Source: a virus
Strand: one strand, 5' to 3'
Virus record (IMG/VR): IMGVR_UViG_3300030060_006992
Location: 1-24,302 of that record
DNA length: 24,302 nt
Position numbers and translations under genes: made by a program. The notes beneath the pieces are model-generated. The model ran no database searches. It saw nothing but the letters and a program-made list of their open reading frames with translations, and was not told the origin of the DNA. Each line of letters starts with the position of its first letter. Position 1 is the first letter of the stretch. This document shows, in pieces, positions 18,691-24,302 of the stretch.

Positions 18691-18888
18691 TTTTTTCATT
18701 ACATTACCAATATTACTGACTTCCATATTGTCTTTTGGAAAGTCAGGATCTCTACTTGATGAAGGTCGTAAATTTATATTTTTTGTGTATTGTCTTAAGT
18801 AATTTAAACCTGCATTATTATCCTGAGCATTTTTCATTCCTCTATAACGCTCGTCAACTTTGTAATTTTGGCTAAAATTAGATTGCAT
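18670..18888 (-). CDS. Unknown polar protein, 72 residues
   Basis: From ATG 18888: MQSNFSQNYKVDERYRGMKN, then LNYLRQYTKNINLRPSSSRD and an acidic/polar end. It is Asn/Ser-rich and probably disordered, like small virion proteins of the - strand block. Its 3' end overlaps the Dam-like gene by 21 bases, and its start is 24 bases from the divergent Nmad1-like gene. Confidence 0.5.
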   Translation of the reverse strand: MQSNFSQNYKVDERYRGMKNAQDNNAGLNYLRQYTKNINLRPSSSRDPDFPKDNMEVSNIGNVMKKSSNYFS

Positions 18889-18912
18889 AATTTTATTTTA
18901 TTAGTAATTAAC

Positions 18913-19188
18913 ATGGAAATGACAGATACCCAAGTTAAAATCAAAGAAGTCTGTGATGACATAAAAGAATTATTAATATATAAAAATCAAAAGTATGGAG
19001 ATTCAGCTATGAACCCATGTCGAATATTTAGTAAAACTAGCTGTACAGAACAATTAATGGTTAGAATCGATGATAAATTAAATCGAATTATGAAAGGAGC
19101 TGGTTTAATAGCAAAAGATGAAGATGTTATAGATGATTTGATAGGATACCTAGTATTACTTAAAATAAACTTGAAAAAAGAGCAGTAA
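18913..19188 (+). CDS. Nucleotide modification-associated domain 1 (DUF1599) protein
   Basis: ATG 18913 is preferred to an upstream in-frame ATG at 18868, which would lie in the other gene. The protein (91 residues) shows the Nmad1/DUF1599 pattern: IYKNQKYGDSAMNP, RIFSKTS, MVRIDDKLNRI, then DEDVIDDLIGYLVLLKI. This all-alpha domain resembles MazG-type nucleotide pyrophosphohydrolases, and the family is linked to phage nucleotide modification. Its acidic E/D positions (DEDV..D) would bind metal. Beside the Dam-like gene it suggests modified phage DNA or nucleotide-pool control. Confidence 0.75.
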   Translation: MEMTDTQVKIKEVCDDIKELLIYKNQKYGDSAMNPCRIFSKTSCTEQLMVRIDDKLNRIMKGAGLIAKDEDVIDDLIGYLVLLKINLKKEQ

Positions 19189-19193
19189 AAATT

Positions 19194-19367
19194 ATGGATT
19201 ATGACGAGTTTCTAAAAAACTATACCCCAGAATTGAAGCTATTAGATGCTTTGGACTATGCTAAAGATCGTCCGTGGGAGGCGATTGAGATCCTAAACCA
19301 GTTGGCTTTTGATTCCAATAACGAAAAAAACGACGTAAAATCTGATCAGAAGGATCTAAAAGTTTAA
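19194..19367 (+). CDS. Small acidic protein, 57 residues, overlapping lysozyme antisense
   Basis: From ATG 19194: MDYDEFLKNYTPELKLLDAL, then DYAKDRPWEAIEILNQLAFD and an acidic end. It follows the Nmad1-like gene by 5 bases in the same direction, and its composition is protein-like. Its last 107 bases are antisense to the 3' end of the lysozyme-fold gene (19261-19977). The family is unknown. Confidence 0.55.
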   Translation: MDYDEFLKNYTPELKLLDALDYAKDRPWEAIEILNQLAFDSNNEKNDVKSDQKDLKV

Positions 19368-19977
19368 GTTTTTTTTCTAAATACTCTATGCCCTTGATTT
19401 GAGTAGGAGATCCATTATAAGTCTCAGCTAAATTTAATAAACATATTTTGCTGTGACATTTATGAGGATAAAAAGTAGGTATTGTCTTATCAGGAGCATA
19501 AAATGTATTTAACTCCACACGTCTTCGATCGATCATAATGTCTCCTCCTGACCTCCATAAGGTATTTATATAAGGACTCCATTCTTTAATTATTTGAGAT
19601 TTAGGTTTTATTTCATTTATTAAATCCAACAATCGGCAACTTTTAAAAGATTGTATACCAATACTGTGAGCAAATGACAATAAAGCCGCCTTTCTATTTT
19701 TGTTTAAGGGTACAAAAATATATTTCTCCGCCACTTTAGAGAACTCTTCTAAATCTAATTTAAATTGAAACTCTATCTCTTCTTGTGTGGCTTTATCTTT
19801 TGAATTTAAATAATGATCTTTTATTTTTATACTGCCATATCCTATTCGCCAATAGTTGTCATCAAAATCTTTGTATGCAGCGTATTTACCTAGACCTAAA
19901 GAAACTCTAGGTATTGTATATCTTTTTGTTATTTCAAATCCTTTTTTAGTAAAAAAACTATCCTTAAGGGATGACAA
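19261..19977 (-). CDS. Lysozyme-fold (GH24-like) protein with changed catalytic residues
   Basis: 238 residues with a T4-lysozyme-like frame: AAYKDFDDNYWRIGYGSIKI (residues 33-52), a QEEIEFQFKLDL helix, LNKNRKAALLSFAHSIG, and DRRRVELNTFY near 150. The canonical catalytic Glu (nine before D37) is G28, and the Thr before IGYG is R44; only D37 of the E-D-T set remains. It may be a structural or binding version, or act with another residue. The start is TTG 19977, 14 bases inside the preceding 127-residue gene, with no ATG nearby. The last 30 residues are a Pro/Gly/Ser tail. Confidence 0.65.
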   Translation of the reverse strand: MSSLKDSFFTKKGFEITKRYTIPRVSLGLGKYAAYKDFDDNYWRIGYGSIKIKDHYLNSKDKATQEEIEFQFKLDLEEFSKVAEKYIFVPLNKNRKAALLSFAHSIGIQSFKSCRLLDLINEIKPKSQIIKEWSPYINTLWRSGGDIMIDRRRVELNTFYAPDKTIPTFYPHKCHSKICLLNLAETYNGSPTQIKGIEYLEKKLKLLDPSDQILRRFFRYWNQKPTGLGSQSPPTDDL

Positions 19978-20347
19978 CAGTTCCGTTATAACTTACTTCA
20001 GAATACCCATCAAAATTTAAAAGAACAACGTAGTTCTTTGCTGCATTCGTCACTGTTACGCCAACAGCTCCTTTTTGTTTGCCAGCTTTTTCAATATCAA
20101 AGAATTTCTGAAATCCTGTAGGAGCACTTCCCGTATTAAAGGAATCTTCTTGAAATATTTGCAGATCTCTAAGACCATTAGAGCTATCTATTGTCACAGT
20201 TAAAGATCCAGTTCCAGATGGATTTACACGGAAACCTCTTGTTAGGTCACCTTTATTACCACCAGCTGTGGTTCCGAGATAAGTAATTTCACTACCAGCA
20301 TCGACATTAAATGTATCTAAAGTAGCTTCAATAGTTCTAGTTGGCAT
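19964..20347 (-). CDS. Beta-sandwich protein, 127 residues, probable virion surface or tail part
   Basis: Opens MPTRTIEATLDTFNVDAGSE with strands GSLTVTIDSSNGLRDLQIFQ, KGAVGVTVTNAAKNYVVLLN and GYSEVSYNGTVVIP. This jelly-roll/PPC-like strand order and lack of Cys fit a virion surface protein. It overlaps the lysozyme-fold gene by 14 bases and follows NblA by 5 bases, so the three are one operon. No named family is assigned. Confidence 0.6.
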   Translation of the reverse strand: MPTRTIEATLDTFNVDAGSEITYLGTTAGGNKGDLTRGFRVNPSGTGSLTVTIDSSNGLRDLQIFQEDSFNTGSAPTGFQKFFDIEKAGKQKGAVGVTVTNAAKNYVVLLNFDGYSEVSYNGTVVIP

Positions 20348-20352
20348 GATTC

Positions 20353-20568
20353 TTAAGAAATTTGTCCTTGAGTGGAAAATTGGTATTTTATGTCTGCATC
20401 AATTCCATGTTCCTTCAAAATGCCATAAAACATTTGACGATCGAGGGCTTTTTGATGCATAAGCTCTACGAATGAATCCTCTAAGTCTTCTCGACTTATA
20501 GTTTGGATAGCTAATGCTGCAGCGTGTATAGAAAACTCTACATTTGCAGGAAGCTCGATTGCATCCAT
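20353..20568 (-). CDS. nblA: NblA: phycobilisome degradation adaptor
   Basis: A small adaptor that binds phycobilisomes and brings Clp-type proteases to them, causing antenna breakdown in starvation or infection. The 71-residue protein has a 13-residue lead-in, helix 1 (EFSIHAAALAIQTIS) and helix 2 (SREDLEDSFVELMHQKALDR), then QMFYGILKEHG. The ISRE-x-LED-x-F(V/I)E...QK......F.G pattern corresponds, without gaps, to NblA of Synechococcus elongatus as I recall it (ISREQLEDLFIE ... QK ... IFKG). A 17-residue polar tail follows, longer than the usual 59-65-residue NblA. NblA is known from freshwater cyanophages and an uncultured marine cyanophage lineage. Confidence 0.85.
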   Translation of the reverse strand: MDAIELPANVEFSIHAAALAIQTISREDLEDSFVELMHQKALDRQMFYGILKEHGIDADIKYQFSTQGQIS

Positions 20569-20594
20569 AAAAAATTTAAAACCTTATAGTTATA

Positions 20595-20853
20595 TTAACA
20601 GCGCTCAATTGAGGGGCAAGATTCTGCAGGTCTTAAACCCTGACCTCTTTGATCTAATGTAATTATGGGAATATCTAATGGAGTGTCAATATCTCCAACT
20701 TCGCTTATCTTTCGGTTTTTTATAAAGAGCTGTAAGTGTTTCTTTGGATTTATATGTGGGGTCATGGATTTTAAAATTTTTCCTCAATAAGATGGAACTT
20801 ACACCATAAGCACTGCCAAATAAAATTATGAAACTGACAGCAATAACGTGCAT
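20595..20853 (-). other. Two overlapping short frames, one with a membrane helix
   Basis: Between NblA and the oxygenase lie two candidate - strand frames. ATG 20853 to TGA at 20686: MHVIAVSFIILFGSAYGVSS, a membrane helix and a basic tail (55 residues). ATG 20765 to TAA at 20595: 56 residues starting MTPHINPKKHLQLF and ending in PAESCPSIERC, in a +1 relation to the first. Their overlap is about 80 bases. They may be a nested pair, a frameshifted single gene or chance. The second lacks a lipobox, so an Rz/Rz1 pair is not supported. Confidence 0.35.
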
Positions 20854-20902
20854 GAACCTTCTTTATGCCTCATACTTATTGTAGGACGTGTAGAACTTAG
20901 TT

Positions 20903-21697
20903 ATGAATTTAGATGATTTAATAAAAGAGTTCATGCAAGCAGCTCTTAGTGGTGCAAGTAGAACACAAGTAATTAGGACATTTAAAAAAAATTATCAATT
21001 AAGTGATTCTCAAATAGATACTTTAATAAGAATTTGTAAATTTAAAGTAAAACCAAAAAAAATTAATTATTTAAATTTTTATAAAAATCCTCTAAAGAAT
21101 AAATGTGAAAGAATAAAATACCCAATAACACAAATATACAAATATAAAAATTTTTTATCAAACGATGAATGTGAAGAAGTAATCGATTTAATTTCTAAAG
21201 ATTTAAAGCCATCTACAGTGGCCGATCTAAAAGATACCTGTCTAGTATCCGACTACAGGACAAGTAAAACAGCACCTATGAGTCATTTTCATAATGATTA
21301 TTATTTAAAAATAGATAAAAAAATATCTGATTTACTTGAATTAGAAGCATTTCTTGGCGAGGTGATGCAAGCGCAAAAATATAAACCTGGACAGTATTAT
21401 AAAGAACATTGGGACTATTTTACTCCGTGGGAAAAGCAATATAAAACATATTGTGAATGGATGGGACAAAGAACTTGGACAACAATGATTTATTTAAATG
21501 ATGTAGAAGAAGGTGGTGAGACATATTTTAAACATCTAAAATTAAAAATAAAACCAGAAAAAGGATTGCTTGTAGCTTGGAATAATTTATTTTTTAATGG
21601 CTTTCCCAATTACAAAACTATGCATGAGGCTTTACCACCAACTTCAGGAGATAAATATGTAATTACAAAATGGTGGCGTAGTTGGTCTTTAATATAA
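20903..21697 (+). CDS. 2-oxoglutarate/Fe(II)-dependent oxygenase (prolyl 4-hydroxylase-like)
   Basis: Oxidises a protein or other substrate with 2-oxoglutarate, O2 and Fe(II). 264 residues: an N-terminal helical extension (1-65, basic; RTFKKNYQLSDSQIDTLIRI), then a P4H-type domain opening ITQIYKYKNFLSNDECEEVI. The iron triad is H169-x-D171 (YYKEHWDYF) and H241, and K251 (GDKYVITKWW) would hold the 2-oxoglutarate carboxylate. Also typical are WTTMIYLNDVEEGGETYF and GLLVAWNN. Such enzymes are frequent in cyanophages; the substrate is unknown. It sits alone on the + strand between - strand genes, and its stop abuts that of the next - strand gene. Confidence 0.88.
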   Translation: MNLDDLIKEFMQAALSGASRTQVIRTFKKNYQLSDSQIDTLIRICKFKVKPKKINYLNFYKNPLKNKCERIKYPITQIYKYKNFLSNDECEEVIDLISKDLKPSTVADLKDTCLVSDYRTSKTAPMSHFHNDYYLKIDKKISDLLELEAFLGEVMQAQKYKPGQYYKEHWDYFTPWEKQYKTYCEWMGQRTWTTMIYLNDVEEGGETYFKHLKLKIKPEKGLLVAWNNLFFNGFPNYKTMHEALPPTSGDKYVITKWWRSWSLI

Positions 21698-21985
21698 TTA
21701 CCACTTAACTTTATGTGACCAATACCTAGCAGACATCTTATCAGGATTAGCATCTTGAGCATTATGTCTAGCATAGTAAGCTTTCTTTCTAGCCTTTTCC
21801 TTCTTTGATTTTGGATTCTTACCGGCTCCCTTAACTCCCTGTTGACCAAATCTAATTATCTTTTCTTTACCATCTTCACAAGCTTTTACAATATGAGATT
21901 TTGTTTTATGATTAGGTGTTCTCTTAGGTTTATTACATTTCAAACGTTCTTTCGAAAGTCTTTTTGCCTTTGCTCTATCAGCCAT
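21698..21985 (-). CDS. Small basic conserved-type protein (DUF5872-like), 95 residues
   Basis: A very basic protein: KAKRLSKERLKCNKPKRTPN, HIVKACEDGKEKIIRFGQQG, KKAYYARHNAQDANPDKMSA, and an RYWSHKVKW end. The phrases IIRFGQQGV and ARHN..NPDKMSARYWS-x-KVKW are, in my recollection, the marks of a family shared by phages and cyanobacteria (DUF5872-like); the function is unknown, and nucleic acid binding is likely from its charge. It starts 2 bases after the 53-residue gene. Confidence 0.65.
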   Translation of the reverse strand: MADRAKAKRLSKERLKCNKPKRTPNHKTKSHIVKACEDGKEKIIRFGQQGVKGAGKNPKSKKEKARKKAYYARHNAQDANPDKMSARYWSHKVKW

Positions 21986-21987
21986 AT

Positions 21988-22149
21988 CTAACTCACCTTA
22001 ATAGTTCCATCAGCTACTTTCTTCTTGATAGACATAGATTCTTGACCCTCAGTGCTTCTTAACACTGGATCTCTTTTATCTAACATTGCAATATAATTTT
22101 TTAAATATTGCTCACCATCAGGGCGTGATCCATCCAATCGAGATTCCAT
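21988..22149 (-). CDS. Small charged protein, 53 residues
   Basis: From ATG 22149: MESRLDGSRPDGEQYLKNYI, then AMLDKRDPVLRSTEGQESMS and KKKVADGTIKVS. It overlaps the 3' end of the HNH gene by 32 bases in another frame and runs to within 2 bases of the basic 95-residue gene, so it is probably co-transcribed. A downstream ATG at 22086 would give 32 residues; the longer start is favoured because the extra residues look normal. Confidence 0.5.
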   Translation of the reverse strand: MESRLDGSRPDGEQYLKNYIAMLDKRDPVLRSTEGQESMSIKKKVADGTIKVS

Positions 22150-22528
22150 GGTCAATACTAGGGTTGGCTTTTTCAGCCGATAACAACTTAATAGAGGCTG
22201 GATTATGCTCCATCCAATGTCTTATTTTAACAAGTCTTTTCTCTGAGTAACCATAAAAAGAGGGAACATACCAATCTTCTAAATTAATTGATCCTTTTAA
22301 TCTATTGCATTTTGAACAGCAGCAAACCATATTTGACTTAATATTATGACCACCTCTAAATTTAGGGACAACATGGTCAATAGTTGCAGAGTCTTCATCT
22401 AATTGTCTATCGCAGTAAGCACACTTCCAATCCCATGAACTAAATATACAAGTGCGAAATTTACGACGAGCGTACTTAGGAGTTAACTCAATGAGGTTTG
22501 CTAAGAGATCTTGCTCGCAATCAATCAC
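22118..22528 (-). CDS. HNH endonuclease, 136 residues
   Basis: A metal-dependent DNA nuclease. Zinc site C36-x2-C39 (KCAYC) with C71-x2-C74 (CSKC), and catalytic ATIDHVVPKFRGGHN with D51-H52, then N66 and CN75RLKG, the normal HNH order. The N-terminus (30 residues) is helical and basic. Phage HNH genes of this size are either packaging-linked nucleases or free-standing mobile nucleases. Here it is preceded by its own terminator hairpin (22549-22587) and overlaps the next gene, which leans towards a mobile insert, though this is inference. Confidence 0.85.
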   Translation of the reverse strand: MIDCEQDLLANLIELTPKYARRKFRTCIFSSWDWKCAYCDRQLDEDSATIDHVVPKFRGGHNIKSNMVCCCSKCNRLKGSINLEDWYVPSFYGYSEKRLVKIRHWMEHNPASIKLLSAEKANPSIDHGISIGWITP

Positions 22529-22548
22529 ATGAAATTTGCAGCCTTGAA

Positions 22549-22587
22549 AAAACTTTATGGTGCATATACTTACACAAATAAAGTTTT
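22549..22587 (-). terminator. AT-rich intrinsic terminator before the HNH gene
   Basis: On the - strand AAAACTTTAT (22587-22578) and ATAAAGTTTT (22558-22549) form a perfect 10-bp stem with a 19-base loop, and the T-run continues for two more bases (22548-22547). It lies at the stop of the 74-residue gene and just upstream of the HNH gene. The stem is AT-rich, so it may be only partly efficient. Confidence 0.55.
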
Positions 22588-22810
22588 ACTCAGTAATAAA
22601 AACTAGATCTTCTTCCTCTTCTTTGTTGTGCTCAGACTCTTCTAGCAATCTTAATAAATAATAATGAATTTTTTCATTAACCCATCTTAAATCTTTATCT
22701 TTAACATCTTTTAATATTGCACAGAGTTGTAAATCTCTTGGTGGAGTTTTCAAGTACTCTGCAAGTACTTTTAAAGCTTTATGACGATCTTTGTTAAGTT
22801 CTGATAGCAT
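22586..22810 (-). CDS. Acidic helical protein, 74 residues
   Basis: Reads MLSELNKDRHKALKVLAEYL, then helix VKDKDLRWVNEKIHYYLLRL and an acidic C-terminus NKEEEEDLVFITE. It starts directly after the stop of the coiled-coil gene. The family is unknown, with no membrane segment. It belongs to the virion/lysis run on the - strand and ends at the terminator hairpin. Confidence 0.55.
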   Translation of the reverse strand: MLSELNKDRHKALKVLAEYLKTPPRDLQLCAILKDVKDKDLRWVNEKIHYYLLRLLEESEHNKEEEEDLVFITE

Positions 22811-23032
22811 TTATCCATCCTCAAGTGCATTTAGTTCTTCTTTTAACTCTTTTGATTGTAAAGCAACTATTTCAATAGCACCATTAACTTTTTCGTATGA
22901 ATTTCTAATAATTACTAAATCTGCCTCTCTTACTTTTATATCTGCAGATAAATTACGTTGTTGATCTAATAATTCTTTAGTAAGTTCCTCAAGTCTGACT
23001 ATACGAGTTTGAACTTCTTCTTTTGTTGCCAT
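22811..23032 (-). CDS. Coiled-coil protein, 73 residues
   Basis: Almost entirely heptad-like: TRIVRLEELTKELLDQQRNL and READLVIIRNSYEKVNGAIE, followed by LQSKELKEELNALEDG. Such short coiled coils occur in phage tail or lysis regulators. No signal peptide or membrane segment. It directly abuts the 74-residue gene. The function is not assigned. Confidence 0.6.
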   Translation of the reverse strand: MATKEEVQTRIVRLEELTKELLDQQRNLSADIKVREADLVIIRNSYEKVNGAIEIVALQSKELKEELNALEDG

Positions 23033-23062
23033 TTTAAAAATGTATTTGATTTAAATATAACT

Positions 23063-23290
23063 TTAAATTCTTCGCAAGCCATCCCAATGATCAGTAATCA
23101 ACCACCAAGATGTATTTTCTTTACCTATCTCAACATGAGTATGACCATCTTTTCTTTCAAGAATTTGACATCTAGATAAATTTATTCCTTCTTCTATCAA
23201 AACTTTTTGATGATCAGGTAAGTAATCAATATTTACTGGTTGTTTTTTAAACCATGTATCGGTGTTAGCGCGGATATGTGACCAAACCAT
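23063..23290 (-). CDS. SH3-like small domain protein, 75 residues
   Basis: Reads MVWSHIRANTDTWFKKQPVN, then DYLPDHQKVLIEEGINLSRC, a turn GHTHVEIGKENTSWWLITDH and WDG. The 'LP..QKV.I..G..L.......GH..V.......WW....H' pattern resembles SH3-like modules attached to phage lysins and cyanobacterial peptidases, so it may bind cell wall. It is a standalone module here. Its ATG overlaps the stop of the upstream membrane gene (TAATG). Confidence 0.5.
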   Translation of the reverse strand: MVWSHIRANTDTWFKKQPVNIDYLPDHQKVLIEEGINLSRCQILERKDGHTHVEIGKENTSWWLITDHWDGLRRI

Positions 23291-23838
23291 TAGCAGTTAT
23301 TAAATTCTCTTGCAAGGTTACCACCAAGATCTGCACCTTTATTCTGACTAAACATTGCAACCCACCCTGCAGCCAACCATCCTATTACAGGTATGTTACT
23401 TACAGCAGGTGCTGCTTTAACACCCATAGAAGCCCCTACAAGCCTCCCTGTAGACTCTCCACTTCCTTCTATCTTGTAACATGCTATATCTTCATCAGTA
23501 ATCCCAGAGCCTTCTCCCGTAGTATTTAAGGAGGTATTCTCTCCATTCATTGTAAATTCTTTACTAATTACAATTTTTTCTTTTTTATTACCAAAAAATC
23601 CTTTTGGTGTTTCACTTCTTTTTATACTATTTAAGACCTTGGGATCATTTGCCATGTAAGAAATTTTATATCCAAATTCTGAGGCATCTACTTGATATGT
23701 CGTATAAGGTCCCACAGGTAAATTAATTACAGGTAACTTACTTTTGTTTAGTAAGGTATTTATTAAACCAATATTTGATACACCTAAAAGGGAAACTAAA
23801 ACTATAGTTCCCCATCTACGTTCAGGTCTTCGATACAT
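23290..23838 (-). CDS. Membrane-anchored protein, 182 residues
   Basis: The basic start (MYRRPERRW) is followed by a helix at about 11-30 (TIVLVSLLGVSNIGLINTLL), then a soluble beta-type middle (PVGPYTTYQVDASEFGYKIS). A second hydrophobic stretch lies near 145-165 (VSNIPVIGWLAAGWVAMF), and the end is EFNNC. An uncleaved signal-anchor is likely. It overlaps the holin-like gene by 17 bases. Candidate lysis-accessory or envelope protein; the family is unknown. Confidence 0.6.
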   Translation of the reverse strand: MYRRPERRWGTIVLVSLLGVSNIGLINTLLNKSKLPVINLPVGPYTTYQVDASEFGYKISYMANDPKVLNSIKRSETPKGFFGNKKEKIVISKEFTMNGENTSLNTTGEGSGITDEDIACYKIEGSGESTGRLVGASMGVKAAPAVSNIPVIGWLAAGWVAMFSQNKGADLGGNLAREFNNC

Positions 23839-24256
23839 CGTTATTATTAGGGACTTCAGTAACTATCTTAATAGGAGCTTGTTCAATACGCAAGATTTGA
23901 GTAGGCGCAGTCTGTGTAGCCTTTTCTATAAGTTTTTCAAAGTCCGCCTTAGTTAAATTTGGATTTTGATTCTTATCAACTTTCATAGTTCCATCCCCCC
24001 TTTTACGTGCTGCCTCTACGCCGAATGTGCTCAAAACCCCCGTCAAAATCGAAGCTGGAAAGGTGATATCCTTGGGTTCTGTGCTATATCCTGGGATAGT
24101 TATGTAGTTTAAGCTAACGATAAAACCGGACCACCCAACTACAACAAGCCTTACCACAACTGAGATAAAGGCTAATTGTTCCTCTTTATCATCTATGTTG
24201 TCTTTAATTTTTTGAAAAACATTTTTCTTTTGTTGATCTTTTAAATTTTCAGCCAT
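23822..24256 (-). CDS. Holin-like two-helix membrane protein, 144 residues
   Basis: Short soluble N-terminus (MAENLKDQQKKNVFQKIKDN) followed by helix 1 (about 30-48, FISVVVRLVVVGWSGFIVSL), a loop with IPGYSTEPKDITFPAS, helix 2 (SILTGVLSTFGVEAA, then RKRG) and a long charged tail (KNQNPNLTKADFEKLIEKAT). Two helices with a charged C-terminus and a position upstream of other envelope genes fit a holin, which would open the inner membrane for lysis. No diagnostic motif is known, so this is by form and position. Confidence 0.45.
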   Translation of the reverse strand: MAENLKDQQKKNVFQKIKDNIDDKEEQLAFISVVVRLVVVGWSGFIVSLNYITIPGYSTEPKDITFPASILTGVLSTFGVEAARKRGDGTMKVDKNQNPNLTKADFEKLIEKATQTAPTQILRIEQAPIKIVTEVPNNNDVSKT

Positions 24257-24272
24257 TTTATTTAGGAATTAT

Positions 24273-24302
24273 TTACTAAGTGTAGCTCCATTAAAGTTAT
24301 GA
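24273..24302 (-). CDS. 3' end of an upstream gene, cut by the window edge
   Basis: Leftward frame ending ...HNFNGATLSK then TAA (24275-24273). Only about ten codons are inside the window. It belongs to the same - strand block, since it ends 16 bases before the holin-like start. The frame is short, so the call is tentative. Confidence 0.35.

Noticed and set aside
18868-18912. Earlier ATG for the Nmad1-like gene
   Set aside because: The added 15 residues fall in the start of the divergent 72-residue gene and its upstream region, and the family begins near ATG 18913.
1-24302. CRISPR array or tRNA genes
   Set aside because: No regularly spaced direct repeats outside the fibre gene and no cloverleaf-like sequence was seen by eye; a tRNA search program would settle the latter.

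Overview
This window looks like part of the genome of a double-stranded DNA cyanophage of marine picocyanobacteria (Synechococcus/Prochlorococcus type). The evidence is the low GC content, the dense packing of very small genes joined by TAATG or TGATG stop/start overlaps, a cluster of high-light-inducible (Hli) genes, a clear NblA-family protein, and a tail fibre with cyanophage-type repeats and an S74 self-processing end. No integrase, terminase, capsid, DNA polymerase or RNA polymerase is visible here. NblA acts on phycobilisomes, so a phycobilisome-bearing Synechococcus-like host is plausible, but that is inference.

Layout: (1) 125-7949, mostly + strand, is a replication and recombination module: an SSB with a DGIPF tip, a Gp157-like protein, a winged-helix protein, a PD-(D/E)XK exonuclease and a prim-pol/SF3 primase-helicase, with small unknown genes between them. 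(2) 8011-9142, + strand, is a photosynthetic-membrane cassette: five Hli genes and three other tiny single-helix membrane proteins, behind a promoter carrying a perfect match to the cyanobacterial HLR1 (RpaB) site. (3) 9246-13945, - strand, holds small membrane genes, a DUF7936-like protein, the long tail fibre and four short coupled genes. (4) 13946-14357 is a promoter region with no convincing gene. (5) 14358-24302 is mainly a - strand virion and lysis block (lysozyme-fold protein, NblA, HNH nuclease, SH3-like, coiled-coil and holin-like genes). Three + strand cassettes interrupt it: a double-HNH nuclease with a beta-rich protein; a cassette with a Dam-like protein and an Nmad1-like protein; and a 2OG-Fe(II) oxygenase.

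How the genes fit together: the left part makes and protects phage DNA. The Hli cassette and NblA would reshape host light harvesting, the first apparently wired into the host light-stress regulator. The Dam-like and Nmad1 genes suggest nucleotide or DNA modification. The right end supplies virion and lysis parts. The most notable observations are the viral HLR1 site; the Hli array, in which two adjacent mini-proteins carry complementary halves of the Glu/Arg chlorophyll-helix motif; the NblA; a Dam-like protein with a broken catalytic motif; and a lysozyme-fold protein lacking the usual catalytic Glu and Thr.
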